A stretch of 64,000 bases of DNA from Auanema rhodensis (lineage: Eukaryota; Nematoda; Chromadorea; Rhabditida; Rhabditidae): positions 8,990,001-9,054,000 of the forward strand of contig OZ059899.1 of assembly GCA_964057225.1 (NCBI GenBank), written 5' to 3'. This document shows positions 1 through 11,042 of this stretch, in pieces. The notes below the pieces were generated by a model. It was not told where the DNA came from. It ran no database searches and saw nothing but the letters and a program-made list of their open reading frames with translations. Numbering within the stretch: the stretch's first letter is position 1; every line of letters begins with the position of its first letter. The translations under genes were made by a program, and so were the position numbers.

Positions 1-10
1 CTGTTTTCAG

Positions 11-416
11 ATTCCACCATGGACAATTACTAGCCCTTCCACAACTGTCTCACATGGAGGTATTATTCAATATGAAATACTTACTAATTTAAAATATATA
101 GGATGCCAAGATGGCTATCGCTTGGTGCAAACAAGTGCAGATGTGTCTTCAGGTGGAACCGGAAAGTTCGGTGGCTATTTCACTTACGAATCATCTTGTC
201 GGGAGCTTTGCGATAGAGATTATGGTCTTATGCGTTGTATTGGCTATGCTTATGAAACAAAAGACAAAGGTAATAGAAAAACATATTTCAGAAAATATTG
301 AATATCAATCTTTATTTAAACTTATTATTCTAGGAAAATGTACAATATATCAATACAGTATGGGAAAATTCAACAAAATTCCTAATGGTTCAGCTAGTGT
401 GTATAGGCGATGCTAA
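11..416 (+). CDS. PAN/apple-like secreted protein, 3' end of gene (3 exons in window)
   Basis: Exons 11-59, 102-269 and 334-416 (stop TAA 414-416) join in phase through GT-AG introns of 42 and 64 nt. The joined product ends in a cysteine-rich stretch with spaced Cys residues and a C-T-I-Y strand near the end, the layout of PAN/apple adhesion domains. An upstream exon clearly exists because the first exon is preceded by a TTTTCAG acceptor at 4-10, so the N-terminus lies outside the window. The same fold type recurs in the next gene, suggesting a local family of extracellular PAN proteins. Exon structure is seen directly; the domain call is by cysteine pattern only. Confidence 0.6.
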
Positions 417-938
417 GGTGGTACTATAATTTTTTTTCATTAAGTCTTATAATAGGTTAAGAATCATTATTTACATGAAGCTCATGCGTGATTAAGTTGG
501 TTTCTACTATTTGTTGATTGGTGATCTTCCTATATGTAATAAATATATTATTTTTCTGTACATTATTAAGATAAAGATACATTTAGAAGTACTTTTTACT
601 CTCCATGATTCATACATATTGCAGTAAATATTTTAAATGTTGAAACGATTAAAACTAATTTGAGTTCATTATAAAAAGTATAAGTCTCATTGAAAAAAAA
701 AGTTCAAATTAGCTTATATGAATTATACTCATTAATAATGTCAAATTGATAGATATTCTCTACAACGGTTCAAATGAAAAAAACGATGTCATAATCACTT
801 TATTGATCCTGTAATAATTTCAACTAGTTACTTTTGATCCAACCCGTTATTCAAGTAATTCAGATAATCGGTATTGTTAATCTCTGAAATAGATTCATTT
901 TAATTTTCAGTTTTAAGGAGAGCACACAAGTACTTAAT
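417..938. other. intergenic spacer, no gene seen
   Basis: AT-rich spacer between the stop codon of the first gene and the start codon of the next one. No open frame with splice support, RNA gene or repeat was recognised here. It presumably holds the 3' UTR of the first gene and the promoter of the second. Confidence 0.6.
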
Positions 939-3680
939 ATGCGTCTCATACATTTATTTTGCTTATTTTATGAAACATATGCTCTAACATGTAAGTAATT
1001 ATAAATATACTATTTTTTAAGTTTATTACCATTGAACAAAGTAAACAAATATCTTTAGGCAAATTACAACCAATACTTCGTGGTATAAATGTGAAACTCG
1101 ATCTTGGCTCAACAAGAAAAAAAGTATATTTTATTTTTTATGGTATATTTAAACATTTACTATAGATTTTACCTGCTGAATCTGATTGCAAAGGTAAATG
1201 TGCGGAAGAAAAAGATTTTAATTGCACTGCGATTCTTTGGCCAGCAGGTGATAAAATAGGAGATTGCTATCTCTTTGATAAAGTAGGCCAAAATAAAATA
1301 TAAAAATATATTTTGAAATATTATAGATAGATCTTTCACGAGAAATGTTTCTTGACCAACGGCCGTTCATATTATATGTTGATGTTTGTGAAGGAAAAAA
1401 AACACCATCAGTTGGTTATTGCCAATTTTTGCTTACAAAAAATAATATTAAACGAACAACAACTGTAGACAAATATATATCCCCAGGTATTTAAGCTTCT
1501 ACTAAAACGTTACATTGAGCAATTTTTGAGGTTCAACATCTGAATCAGCCTGCCATCATTTTTGTGTTGCCAAGTATGGAGGAATTGATTGTAATGGATA
1601 TATTGTATCTTCAACTACATTGTACGTAAATAATATATCAAAGTAAGAAAGACTTTATCAGTACTGCATTATAGACCTTCGCCGTGTACATTATATTCTA
1701 CTATTCCTGCAGAGTTACAAGAAGGTGATCAAAACTTATGGACGAAAAAATGTAAAGCTCCACCAAGTATGTTCGATTTTAATATATAATTGACTTTATC
1801 CCCTTAAAAAATAAATTTCAGCTCTGTTCAGTTCAAGATTTTTTATTAGAAAATAAATTTAAAATTTCTACACAGAGAACTAAAAATTCAGCAATATCGG
1901 TAGCTATCAACAATTACAATAAAAAACAGAAGATAAGAAACAAATAAGTCAATAACTATTTCAAAAAACTAGCAAGTATTGTGAAAATAAGCCATTGCGA
2001 TTAAAACAAGCCATTATACAAATCATATGAAATCTGAAGCTGGGGATATTTTAATAACCTTTTGTCCTTATCTCTTAAAAAATAACTCAACAGATTTATA
2101 ATATAGTATATATTTTAGTTAATTGTGGATACACTTCATGGCAGGAATGGACAGAATGTTCGGCATCATGTGGAGGAGGAAACCGCGACAGATTTAGAAA
2201 AATTAAACAGCAACCAAGTGAAGATGGAGTCCAATGTTTAGAAAGTGAAATGATTGACAGGGAACCGTGCAATATGAAAGTAATTAATTTATAATGATAT
2301 CAAAATAATTCAATTTTTGAAAATAAAGCAATGTTTATAGAAATGTGATTCTCCCTGCATATATACGGAATGGACAAAATACGGGCAATGTAATGCAACG
2401 TGTACACAAACGGGAGTGAAGTAAAATGTTCCTATGTTGATAAATCAATCAATCATTTTTTTTCCAAGAACTAGAACGCGAGCAGCCAAAAACAAAATTT
2501 GTAATGACGTGGTCGATCATAAGGTATTAAGATATAGTTAGTCGTTTACAGTAAAAATAGATATGTGAAAAATCAAATGAGTGCAATAAGCCATGTATGT
2601 ATTCTGAATGGTCAAACTGGTCAAATTGCCTTTCTAACTGTGAAAAAAAAAGAGTCAGAACATTGAAGGTGCTTTCACGTTTACAACTGTTAACTAACTA
2701 CCGCATTACAGTCAGGAAATAAATCAGAATGTGAGGCAGAAATTGGATTTTTACAGGAAAAGTTGAACTGTACCGGAGATTTATGTGGTATGAAATAGTT
2801 GTAAAAATTTCAATCTAATATCAAACATAGATTTGGAAGAAGAGAATGGCAACAATGGTTTGTATCAGACTATTTCACTGATTAGTGGTTATTCTTTAGG
2901 AGTGGAAAAAGGATGCCGTATAAATTCTATAGATCCATCCAATCGTCCATCATCAATTGCTTACAAGGTGAATGATAAAAGTGTATGTTTGATATGCTAT
3001 TGTAGGTTATAAACTCAGCCAAAAATTGTGCTAACAGTTGCGCAAGAGAAACATCATTCCGTTGTGAAGCGTATATAGCGAAAGGTTGTTTTTGAGGTTG
3101 TCCCGAAATAAATTATAAGATTTCAGAGAAAAGTAGTTATTGTGTTATTTATGGACCATTGGACAATAAAGTAATTCAACTCAGTTATAGTAAATATTAT
3201 ATACAAGATATTTATTGTAAAGTTGGTAGTAAGTATTTATGTTTATACAAAATAACGTGATCAACTCCCAATTTAGAAACAAAAAATTCTCCTATATGTC
3301 ACTGGCAAAAATTTAGTTCTGGGTTCGATCCTAACACTTTTATCCCCCAGAAATATGCTTCAATTGGTAAGCTTTATTGTAATCATAAACATTGCTTTTG
3401 GTACTAATAATTTAATCACAAGGATTGACAATCGACGCAAATCATTGTGGGCAACTATGCATGATGAACCATCCTATATTCAAACCAAACCCATGCATAT
3501 CATGGGCATGGAGCCCCCTGATAGGTTACACCTTTTTATTAATTGTCTAAGATATGAGTATTGCTCTTTATAGGATTTACATCATCACTGAAGAACTGTT
3601 TCATGTTTGACTATCAGGTGGAACCTAATTCGAGCACTGTTGGTAGATATGATGTTTATAAACTTATATGTGAAAAATAA
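939..3680 (+). CDS. secreted PAN-TSP1(x3)-PAN multidomain protein, 18 exons
   Basis: Exons 939-990, 1059-1123, 1166-1282, 1327-1486, 1531-1621, 1675-1766, 2119-2279, 2341-2420, 2469-2523, 2561-2668, 2712-2787, 2831-2857, 2900-2967, 3006-3084, 3127-3225, 3277-3366, 3423-3524 and 3574-3680 join in phase to 1629 nt (542 aa). The ATG at 939 opens a hydrophobic signal-peptide-like stretch. Exons 2-6 have PAN-like cysteine spacing. Exon 7 is a clear TSP1 repeat (W-x2-W-x2-C-S-x2-C-G then R-x-R). Exons 8-9 and 10-11 are two more, poorer TSP1 repeats. Exons 13-18 are again PAN-like. Such proteins are extracellular adhesion or matrix molecules. Introns are mostly 36-70 nt; intron 6 is 352 nt. Every boundary is GT-AG. 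The domain calls, especially PAN, rest on pattern. Confidence 0.75.
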
Positions 3681-3923
3681 CCAAGTTTAAAGAATAAAAA
3701 TATTAAATGTTTTCGGCTTTATATAAAAACAAAACCTAACAAATAATACTTTCAAAATAAATTTCTAATCATCTAATCTACTATTTGCAACATAAATTTA
3801 ACAAGTCTATTACGATAGTTATGCTTACCACGCTTTTATGGGCATTTATTGTGCTTCTCCACTTGATATCTAAGTCTTATCTAAGATGAAATGAAAAATT
3901 TTTCGTTCACTTCGGTGAGAAGT

Positions 3924-6450
3924 ATGAATCCACTCTTCTACATTGCCTGTAAGTTTCTTAAACATATTTAAAAACCATATTAAGTTTATTTAATAGATTC
4001 ATTATTGGCGAATTTTGCCATAGCTGTGTACGATTCGGAAGGCACTTCTTTTTATTTCAATTTCATTCGGAACGGGGATGACAACCCTGAAGTTCCTAAC
4101 CAAAAACTTTCAATAACAAGTATTTTATGTTTAACTGATTGTGAATATATATTCAACTTATTGTAGTACTAAATGGAAGAAATAACCAAGCGTGTGTATT
4201 AAAATTAAAATATAAGAAGTGCTATAACTGTGATGAGATAACAGCATCTATTGCAACAGATCCAGACTCGTTTACTGAAGTAACTTTGCAGTATTTCATT
4301 TATTGAAGAGTTTTATATAGCACTATTATTATATATAAGCAAATTTCAAACAATCTTAAAATTGAAAAGAAGAATTTTCTTTTTATAATTCACATTTTTC
4401 AGTTTCCTATTCCATCATTCTATGGTTGGCCATATGACTCTCTTTATTCTCCTCAAGATAATAGGATTCCACACGACACACTTTATGCTAATTCAGAATG
4501 TCCCTTAACTCTTTTAGCTAACAACTATGATAATGTGACTGGGAAAGGAGAAACATTTACTGGTATACATTTATTAAATTTTAATAGTTTAATATAAGAA
4601 AAGAACATAAAACAACCAAAGAAATTTTAGTATTACCAACAACTTTCGCTGGAAAAATCTTCTCATTTACACTTCCTCCCGTATATCTCTTAAACCAGTA
4701 TCAGCAAGTTTCTTTTCTACCTGTCGAAGGCTCTGCAGTAGTTACTTTAAAAGTTGCTGGACAAGATAATTTCCCTCCTTTCACAGTAATATTACTCGAC
4801 TTTTTTTTATTATATATTTTTTTGAGGTTAATGACACTGTAGGAACATCTTATATTGCATTGAAATCCCAAACACAGAATGCCGCAATTACTTATCAAAT
4901 TACGGCAACAGCACCTATCATGGTATGCTCGTGTATTCATAATAGTACTTTTTAATTTTAATTTTTTAAACTTTTTAATTTTAATTTTAATGAAATAATT
5001 TTGTTAGATTGTGGCTGGAATAACATGTGCTGGCCAAGATTCTACATCATGTGATCATGTAGCTTACATGCCACATTACTTACCTACTTCAGGTGAACTT
5101 CTAACAATCTGAGATCTTTCTCTCAAAAAAGTATCAGTTTTTATTATTTTTATTTTAGAATGTTTTGAACCTTATCAGACGCAAGATGTTCATTTAACAG
5201 AATCTGATCAGTTTCAATGGTTTGCGGATATTTCGGGGGAATGTGCATTTGCACAAGATGTACCACAAAATTTTCAGATTAATCTATATTTACCGTTTAA
5301 GATCAGAATATTTAATGATGATAGTGAAGAGACCATACAAGTTGCACCTCATAAAGCAAATAAGGCAGTCAAGAGTAATACGAATGCAAGCATGGGTTTC
5401 GAGGATGTGTATGTGTATTGACCAGTTTATGTGTTATATTATCTAAGATATATAGATCTGGTGCTGTACATATAACCAAGTACTACGATGGATCGTCATT
5501 TGGAAAAGGTTCATATATAACTGTGATACCTTCCCTCAAACAGATATCAGTAGATGATAGCTATTTCTACACTAGAAATGAAAATGACATCATTACGGTA
5601 ATGATTGGATTTTTTGTTAACTAAACATTCATTATTGATAGGTTACTTGTGGAATAGAACTATGCGTGAAATTATACTTAGATAATAAGATATTGTTTAA
5701 TACGACTACCTTAAATTCACACGGAAGCGTACATGTTGGTGACGAAAGCTTTTGGATTATTTCGCAATCTGTTCCTACAAAGGTAAAAAGACTCGAACAG
5801 CGTTGCGAATGATAATGTTTTAGGGGTTTCATATATTAAAAGCAAAAAAACCATCGCATTCTTACAGCTTTTATATTCATGACAAAGAACATAGATATGG
5901 ATATTCTGGACAAGTTAATAGTATAATTACAATACATATTTCAGAATATTACAAATACATACTTTTAGAACCTTTAATGAAGATTCTACCAGTTACTACT
6001 GCAACAAAGTCTACAAACTCAACATCTACCACACAATCTCCCTCTTCTTCTACTACACTGGCACTTTCCTCTTCTTCCACCACACGTCCTGCGTCGTCGT
6101 CTTCTAGTACACTGTCACCTTCCTCTTCTTCTAGTACATCCCCTTCTTCTACTACACTGGTACCTTCCTCTTCTTCTACCACACAGCCAGTTTCGTCGTC
6201 TTCTACTACATTAGCACCATCTTCTTCTTCCACTGCACAGACAGTTTCGTCGTCTTCTACTACATTGGCACCTTCTTCTTCTTCCACCGCACAGCCAGTT
6301 TCGTCGTCTACTACTACACTGACACCTTCTTCTTCTTCTACAACATTCCCTTCAACGACAATTATTAATAGTTTGCTCACAACATCTAATGCTTATAAAC
6401 TGTTCACATTAATTCCTATTTTGGTGTCATTCGCGTTGTTTAATATATAG
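3924..6450 (+). CDS. IgGFc-binding-like, mucin-stalked, probably GPI-anchored surface protein, 11 exons
   Basis: Exons 3924-3948, 3997-4119, 4167-4279, 4403-4562, 4631-4785, 4827-4922, 5008-5092, 5159-5408, 5456-5597, 5642-5782 and 5824-6450 join in phase to 1917 nt (638 aa). The ATG at 3924 opens a signal peptide. Exons 4-11 resemble the IgGFc-binding N-terminal domain: a T-S-C-D-H motif in exon 7 and, in exon 11, a Y-G-Y-S-G motif in the place of the family's usual Y-G-Y-P-G. From about 6000 to 6355 the protein is almost only Ser, Thr, Pro and Ala, a mucin-like O-glycosylated stalk. The last 20 residues are hydrophobic and end without a basic tail, as in GPI-anchor signals. Likely an outer-surface glycoprotein. 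Domain identity is pattern-based; the stalk and C-terminus are obvious. Confidence 0.7.
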
Positions 6451-6785
6451 TTTTTTTTAAAGATCTATGTGCGTTATTGTGTTCAATACAATTTTTATAT
6501 CTCATCTAAGCCTAAAAAATGCAGTTCATTATCTAACGAAAACTTTGCAAAATAAACTTTGTTTAGGCTTGGCCACCACAATGAATATATTTTTTGAAGA
6601 GAAAAAAATACTTTTATGCCTCAGCTGTCAGAATCATAGCGTTCAAAAACCTACTTTCTACCTTGACTCAGAGTTTGAGTGTAAACTTACAAAACATGAA
6701 TTAAATTATTTTTATTTGAATTCATCGAAATGTATGTATAAGTTAAAATTGGATATTATAATTAGAAAAAAAGAAAAAAAAGAAA
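6451..6785. other. intergenic spacer with one arm of an inverted repeat
   Basis: Spacer between the mucin-like gene and the tRNA array. A 111-codon open frame (6467-6802) crosses it, but it has no recognisable domain, runs into a Lys/Glu low-complexity end and overlaps the repeat array, so it is not called. The stretch 6726-6756 is the left arm of an imperfect inverted repeat with 6803-6833. Confidence 0.5.
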
Positions 6786-6833
6786 ATGAGAAAGATTGTT
6801 AGATATCCAATTTTAACTTATACATTTACTTCG
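6726..6833. repeat. imperfect 31-bp inverted repeat (hairpin) at the edge of the tRNA array
   Basis: 6726-6756 is the near-perfect reverse complement of 6803-6833; the central 25 bases of the arms match. The 46-nt loop is purine-rich. The right arm lies in the first 608-bp unit. That unit carries a sequence variant here that pairs with the left arm, while the later units differ at this spot. Confidence 0.75.
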
Positions 6834-7095
6834 ATAAAGAGCCTATTAGATTGAAATTTTCTGTCTTACAGTTCTCCAACAGAACAGACTGATCCTGATT
6901 TCTCTATGATTACATAAAACTCTCGTTTGATATACAAAAAGGAGAGGAATAACGTTTCCAGGATATCAATGATATCGAATCTAGTGATATTGTAGAAAAA
7001 TGTAATGTCAGCTTCATAGCTTTTCTGTTGATTTCTCTCATCACAATTGTCTTAGTTTTTTTCTCATAAGAGTTTCTGAAATCTCAGTTAAACAA

Positions 7096-7168
7096 GGCTG
7101 CGTGGCGCAATGGATAACGCGTCTGCCTACGGAGCAGAAGATTGTAGGTTCGAATCCAGCCGTGGTCG
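7096..7168 (+). tRNA. tRNA-Arg (ACG), copy 1
   Basis: 73-nt cloverleaf without intron. The anticodon loop CTACGGA reads ACG (inosine at position 34 expected) on a 5-bp TCTGC/GCAGA stem. The A box (TGGCGCAATGG) and B box (GGTTCGAATCC) are canonical, and a T-run Pol III terminator starts a few bases after the gene. The D arm, anticodon arm and variable loop match the eukaryotic tRNA-Arg-ACG pattern. Oddities: three G-U pairs in the acceptor stem and an A-A mismatch in the T stem (positions 51-63). Both occur in all five copies, so they are inherited and not sequencing errors. Confidence 0.9.
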
Positions 7169-7703
7169 TAAAATTTTTTCATTTCACTTGTCATTTACAA
7201 AAATCGAATTTATTTTTTTCAACGATTTTTTTTGCAATGTGTCATTAGAATTACACAGTTGAACAAAACGTTTTTTAAGAATTTTCTTTGTTGTCAACAT
7301 ATATATTTTCCTGGAATTCGGAAGCATTTGGGATGAAATTAGAAAGAAAAGAACTAGTTTTTCCTTCTTTAAAACAAACAATAAGAAATAAAATGAGAAA
7401 GATTGTTAGATATCCAACTTAAACTTATACATTTACTTTGATAAAAAGCCTATTAGATTGAAATTTTCTGTCTTACAGTTCTCCAACAGAACAGACTGAT
7501 CCTGATTTCTCTATGATTACATAAAACTCTCGTTTGATATACAAAAAGGAGAGGAATAACGTTTCCAGGATATCAATGATATCGAATCTAGTGATATTGT
7601 AGAAAAATGTAATGTCAGCTTCATAGCTTTTCTGTTGATTTCTCTCATCACAATTGTCTTAGTTTTTTTTCTCATAAGAGTTTCTGAAATCTCAGTTAAA
7701 CAA

Positions 7704-7776
7704 GGCTGCGTGGCGCAATGGATAACGCGTCTGCCTACGGAGCAGAAGATTGTAGGTTCGAATCCAGCCGTGGTCG
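7704..7776 (+). tRNA. tRNA-Arg (ACG), copy 2
   Basis: Identical to the first copy, one 608-bp unit downstream, with the same 3' T-run terminator. Confidence 0.9.
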
Positions 7777-8311
7777 TAAAATTTTTTCATTTCACTTGTC
7801 ATTTACAAAAATCGAATTTATTTTTTTCAACGATTTTTTTTGCAATGTGTCATAAGAATTACACAGTTGAACAAAACGTTTTTTAAGAATTTTCTTTGTT
7901 GTCAACATATATATTTTCCTGGAATTCGGAAGCATTTGGGATGAAATTAGAAAGAAAAGAACTAGTTTTTCCTTCTTTAAAACAAACAATAAGAAATAAA
8001 ATGAGAAAGATTGTTAGATATCCAACTTAAACTTATACATTTACTTTGATAAAAAGCCTATTAGATTGAAATTTTCTGTCTTACAGTTCTCCAACAGAAC
8101 AGACTGATCCTGATTTCTCTATGATTACATAAAACTCTCGTTTGATATACAAAAAGGAGAGGAATAACGTTTCCAGGATATCAATGATATCGAATCTAGT
8201 GATATTGTAGAAAAATGTAATGTCAGCTTCATAGCTTTTCTGTTGATTTCTCTCATCACAATTGTCTTAGTTTTTTTTCTCATAAGAGTTTCTGAAATCT
8301 CAGTTAAACAA

Positions 8312-8384
8312 GGCTGCGTGGCGCAATGGATAACGCGTCTGCCTACGGAGCAGAAGATTGTAGGTTCGAATCCAGCCGTGGTCG
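8312..8384 (+). tRNA. tRNA-Arg (ACG), copy 3
   Basis: Identical third copy in the 608-bp array, with its own internal A and B boxes and T-run terminator. Confidence 0.9.
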
Positions 8385-8919
8385 TAAAATTTTTTCATTT
8401 CACTTGTCATTTACAAAAATCGAATTTATTTTTTTCAACGATTTTTTTTGCAATGTGTCATAAGAATTACACAGTTGAACAAAACGTTTTTTAAGAATTT
8501 TCTTTGTTGTCAACATATATATTTTCCTGGAATTCGGAAGCATTTGGGATGAAATTAGAAAGAAAAGAACTAGTTTTTCCTTCTTTAAAACAAACAATAA
8601 GAAATAAAATGAGAAAGATTGTTAGATATCCAACTTAAACTTATACATTTACTTTGATAAAAAGCCTATTAGATTGAAATTTTCTGTCTTACAGTTCTCC
8701 AACAGAACAGACTGATCCTGATTTCTCTATGATTACATAAAACTCTCGTTTGATATACAAAAAGGAGAGGAATAACGTTTCCAGGATATCAATGATATCG
8801 AATCTAGTGATATTGTAGAAAAATGTAATGTCAGCTTCATAGCTTTTCTGTTGATTTCTCTCATCACAATTGTCTTAGTTTTTTTTCTCATAAGAGTTTC
8901 TGAAATCTCAGTTAAACAA

Positions 8920-8992
8920 GGCTGCGTGGCGCAATGGATAACGCGTCTGCCTACGGAGCAGAAGATTGTAGGTTCGAATCCAGCCGTGGTCG
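8920..8992 (+). tRNA. tRNA-Arg (ACG), copy 4
   Basis: Identical fourth copy in the array; same cloverleaf and terminator. Confidence 0.9.
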
Positions 8993-9527
8993 TAAAATTT
9001 TTTCATTTCACTTGTCATTTACAAAAATCGAATTTATTTTTTTCAACGATTTTTTTTGCAATGTGTCATAAGAATTACACAGTTGAACAAAACGTTTTTT
9101 AAGAATTTTCTTTGTTGTCAACATATATATTTTCCTGGAATTCGGAAGCATTTGGGATGAAATTAGAAAGAAAAGAACTAGTTTTTCCTTCTTTAAAACA
9201 AACAATAAGAAATAAAATGAGAAAGATTGTTAGATATCCAACTTAAACTTATACATTTACTTTGATAAAAAGCCTATTATATTGAAATTTTATGTCTTAC
9301 AGTTCTCCAACAGAACAGACTGATCCTGATTTCTCTATGATTACATAAAACTCTCGTTTGATATACAAAAAGGAGAGGAATAACGTTTCCAGGATATCAA
9401 TGATATCGAATCTAGTGATATTGTAGAAAAATGTAATGTCAGCTTCATAGCTTTTCTGTTGATTTCTCTCATCACAATTGTCTTAGTTTTTTTTCTCATA
9501 AGAGTTTCTGAAATCTCAGTTAAACAA

Positions 9528-9600
9528 GGCTGCGTGGCGCAATGGATAACGCGTCTGCCTACGGAGCAGAAGATTGTAGGTTCGAATCCAGCCGTGGTCG
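9528..9600 (+). tRNA. tRNA-Arg (ACG), copy 5
   Basis: Identical fifth copy. Its unit differs from the others only in the upstream flank (two changes near 9280-9291). The next unit is truncated before it reaches a tRNA. Confidence 0.9.
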
Positions 9601-9944
9601 TAAAATTTTTTCATTTCACTTGTCATTTACAAAAATCGAATTTATTTTTTTCAACGATTTTTTTTGCAATGTGTCATAAGAATTACACAGTTGAACAAAA
9701 CGTTTTTTAAGAATTTTCTTTGTTGTCAACATATATATTTTCCTGGAATTCGGAAGCATTTGGGATGAAATTAGAAAGAAAAGAACTAGTTTTTCCTTCT
9801 TTAAAACAAACAATAAGAAATAAAATGAGAAAGATTGTTAGATATCCAACTTAAACTTATACATTTACTTTGATAAAAAGCCTATTAGATTGAAATTTTC
9901 TGTCTTACAGTTCTCCAACAGAACAGACTGATATTGATTTCTCT

Positions 9945-10561
9945 ACTGTCACATCTGCAAGCACATGGTAAACATGTGCGCGCTATTCAAATAGCGGGAG
10001 CCTGAACAAGCCCCGCCTACAACATGGGACACACATGGCACTCTTGCTTCTGGCCTAACCCAGATAGGTTGTCTTATAGTCATGTGAGTCTCATCTCTAT
10101 ATCATCTCTATATATACTCTATTTAATACTTTATTATATCTCTTTATATTCTTTCTTAATGTAATTCTTATATTGTATTTTCTTGTTATCTGATAATGAA
10201 TCCTTTTCTCTTTAAGTATTTGTCTTAATAAGGAAATCGGGGCGTTCGGGTCTGCCTACCTAAGGAACAAGGTAGAAGTACATATATCTTCCGACCATGA
10301 AAAGACGGGAAGAAACAATCTGTAACGTGGAGGTTCCACCTTGCTTACTTTACTGTTAATTTATTGACAGCAAGTTTACGAGACTTTTGGACTTAATTAC
10401 CCAACAGTGAGGAGTAACCGAGCCGTGCACCATGATTTCCCCAAAAATTATTTTGGCTACCACTTCTCCTCCGCTCAACGAAAACTGGGAGGTGTCTGAG
10501 ACGTTTCGGGAAACTATCAGACAATAGTTTTAACGAGCGTTACCTTTTTGTTATGCACGCG
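9945..10561. mobile_element. unclassified insert between tRNA array and first Polinton, possibly an LTR fragment
   Basis: The 608-bp consensus ends after GATTTCTCTA at 9944 and unrelated sequence begins with TGTCACATCT. The insert has a TATA-like stretch near 10113, mixed GC content, and near its end a TGG-initial stretch (10454-10463) that could be a primer-binding site. It contains no open frame. These traits fit a solo or 5' LTR plus leader, but no second LTR or target duplication is visible. The right edge is set by the first Polinton end at 10562. Seen: the sharp left break. Inferred: the LTR nature. Confidence 0.35.
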
Positions 10562-10785
10562 AGTAGAGAGCCATGCCGAATTTACTAACCACGCCCCCAA
10601 ACAGTTGCTAAAAACATACTTTTGAGGGCGTCAGCTGCTAAAAACATACTTTTGGGGGCGTCAGCTGCTAAAAACATACTTTTGGGGGCGTCAGCTGTCA
10701 AAATCATATTTTCGGCGTCAGCTGTCAAAAATATACTTTTCCTCCCGAGGCAGGCTCTCGAGCCTGCGCATGGATCAAAATGCAT
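10562..10785 (+). repeat. Polinton outer terminus (TIR tip), copy A
   Basis: Starts AGTAGAGAGCC; AG-initial termini are known for Polintons. Inside are five copies of an about 32-bp subrepeat (GTCAGCTGCTAAAAACATAC with a following G-rich step), GC-rich against an AT-rich background. It ends near GCCTGCGCATGG. The preceding bases (CACGCG) would be half of any 6-bp target duplication, but no partner is visible. Confidence 0.8.
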
Positions 10786-11042
10786 GATTTTTTTTTAAAA
10801 TCATTTTTAAAATTATTTTTTAATGTATTATTTTAAATGAATTTTTATTATTTATATATTTGTTAATTGTATTTGTAAATATTTTAAAAATTATTTCTTT
10901 TTGAATGTGTTTTTAATAATATTTCTTTTTAAATGTATTTTAATATTTATATATTTTTTAATTGTATCTTTAAAACTGAATAAATTATTTCTCATATATA
11001 TTGGTTTTTAATTATTTAAATTATTTTATAAGGTAATCAATA
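10786..11042. other. AT-rich tract behind the left terminus, copy A
   Basis: Almost pure A/T with degenerate TTTTTAATATTTATAT steps; no gene. Counterparts lie at 25830-26146 (B), 41200-41518 (C), and mirrored at 57060-57359 (C right end). Confidence 0.6.

Larger units (their letters stand above)
6786..9944 (+). repeat. 608-bp tandem array: five full units plus a partial sixth, each full unit with one tRNA-Arg gene
   Basis: Unit landmarks recur at 6787, 7394, 8002, 8610 and 9218, a period of 608 bp; the first unit is one base shorter. Units 2-4 look almost identical by eye, unit 1 carries a handful of changes and unit 5 two. The sixth unit is cut at about 9945, where the consensus stops abruptly. 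The open frames that repeat every 608 bp are by-products of the array and are not called. Confidence 0.95.

Noticed and set aside
5949-6380. Minus-strand frame rich in Glu and Val
   Set aside because: Antisense image of the Ser/Thr-rich stalk; the + frame joins seamlessly to ten upstream exons.
6467-6802. 111-codon open frame after the mucin-like gene
   Set aside because: No domain, low-complexity Lys/Glu end, overlaps the inverted repeat and tandem array; chance frame in AT-rich DNA is more likely.
7184-9813. Open frames of 83 and 65 codons repeated every 608 bp on both strands
   Set aside because: They recur only because the array repeats; the + frame runs straight through the tRNA gene.
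6786-9944. CRISPR-like or bacterial repeat array
   Set aside because: Units are 608 bp, nearly identical throughout, and contain a eukaryotic tRNA; no spacers.
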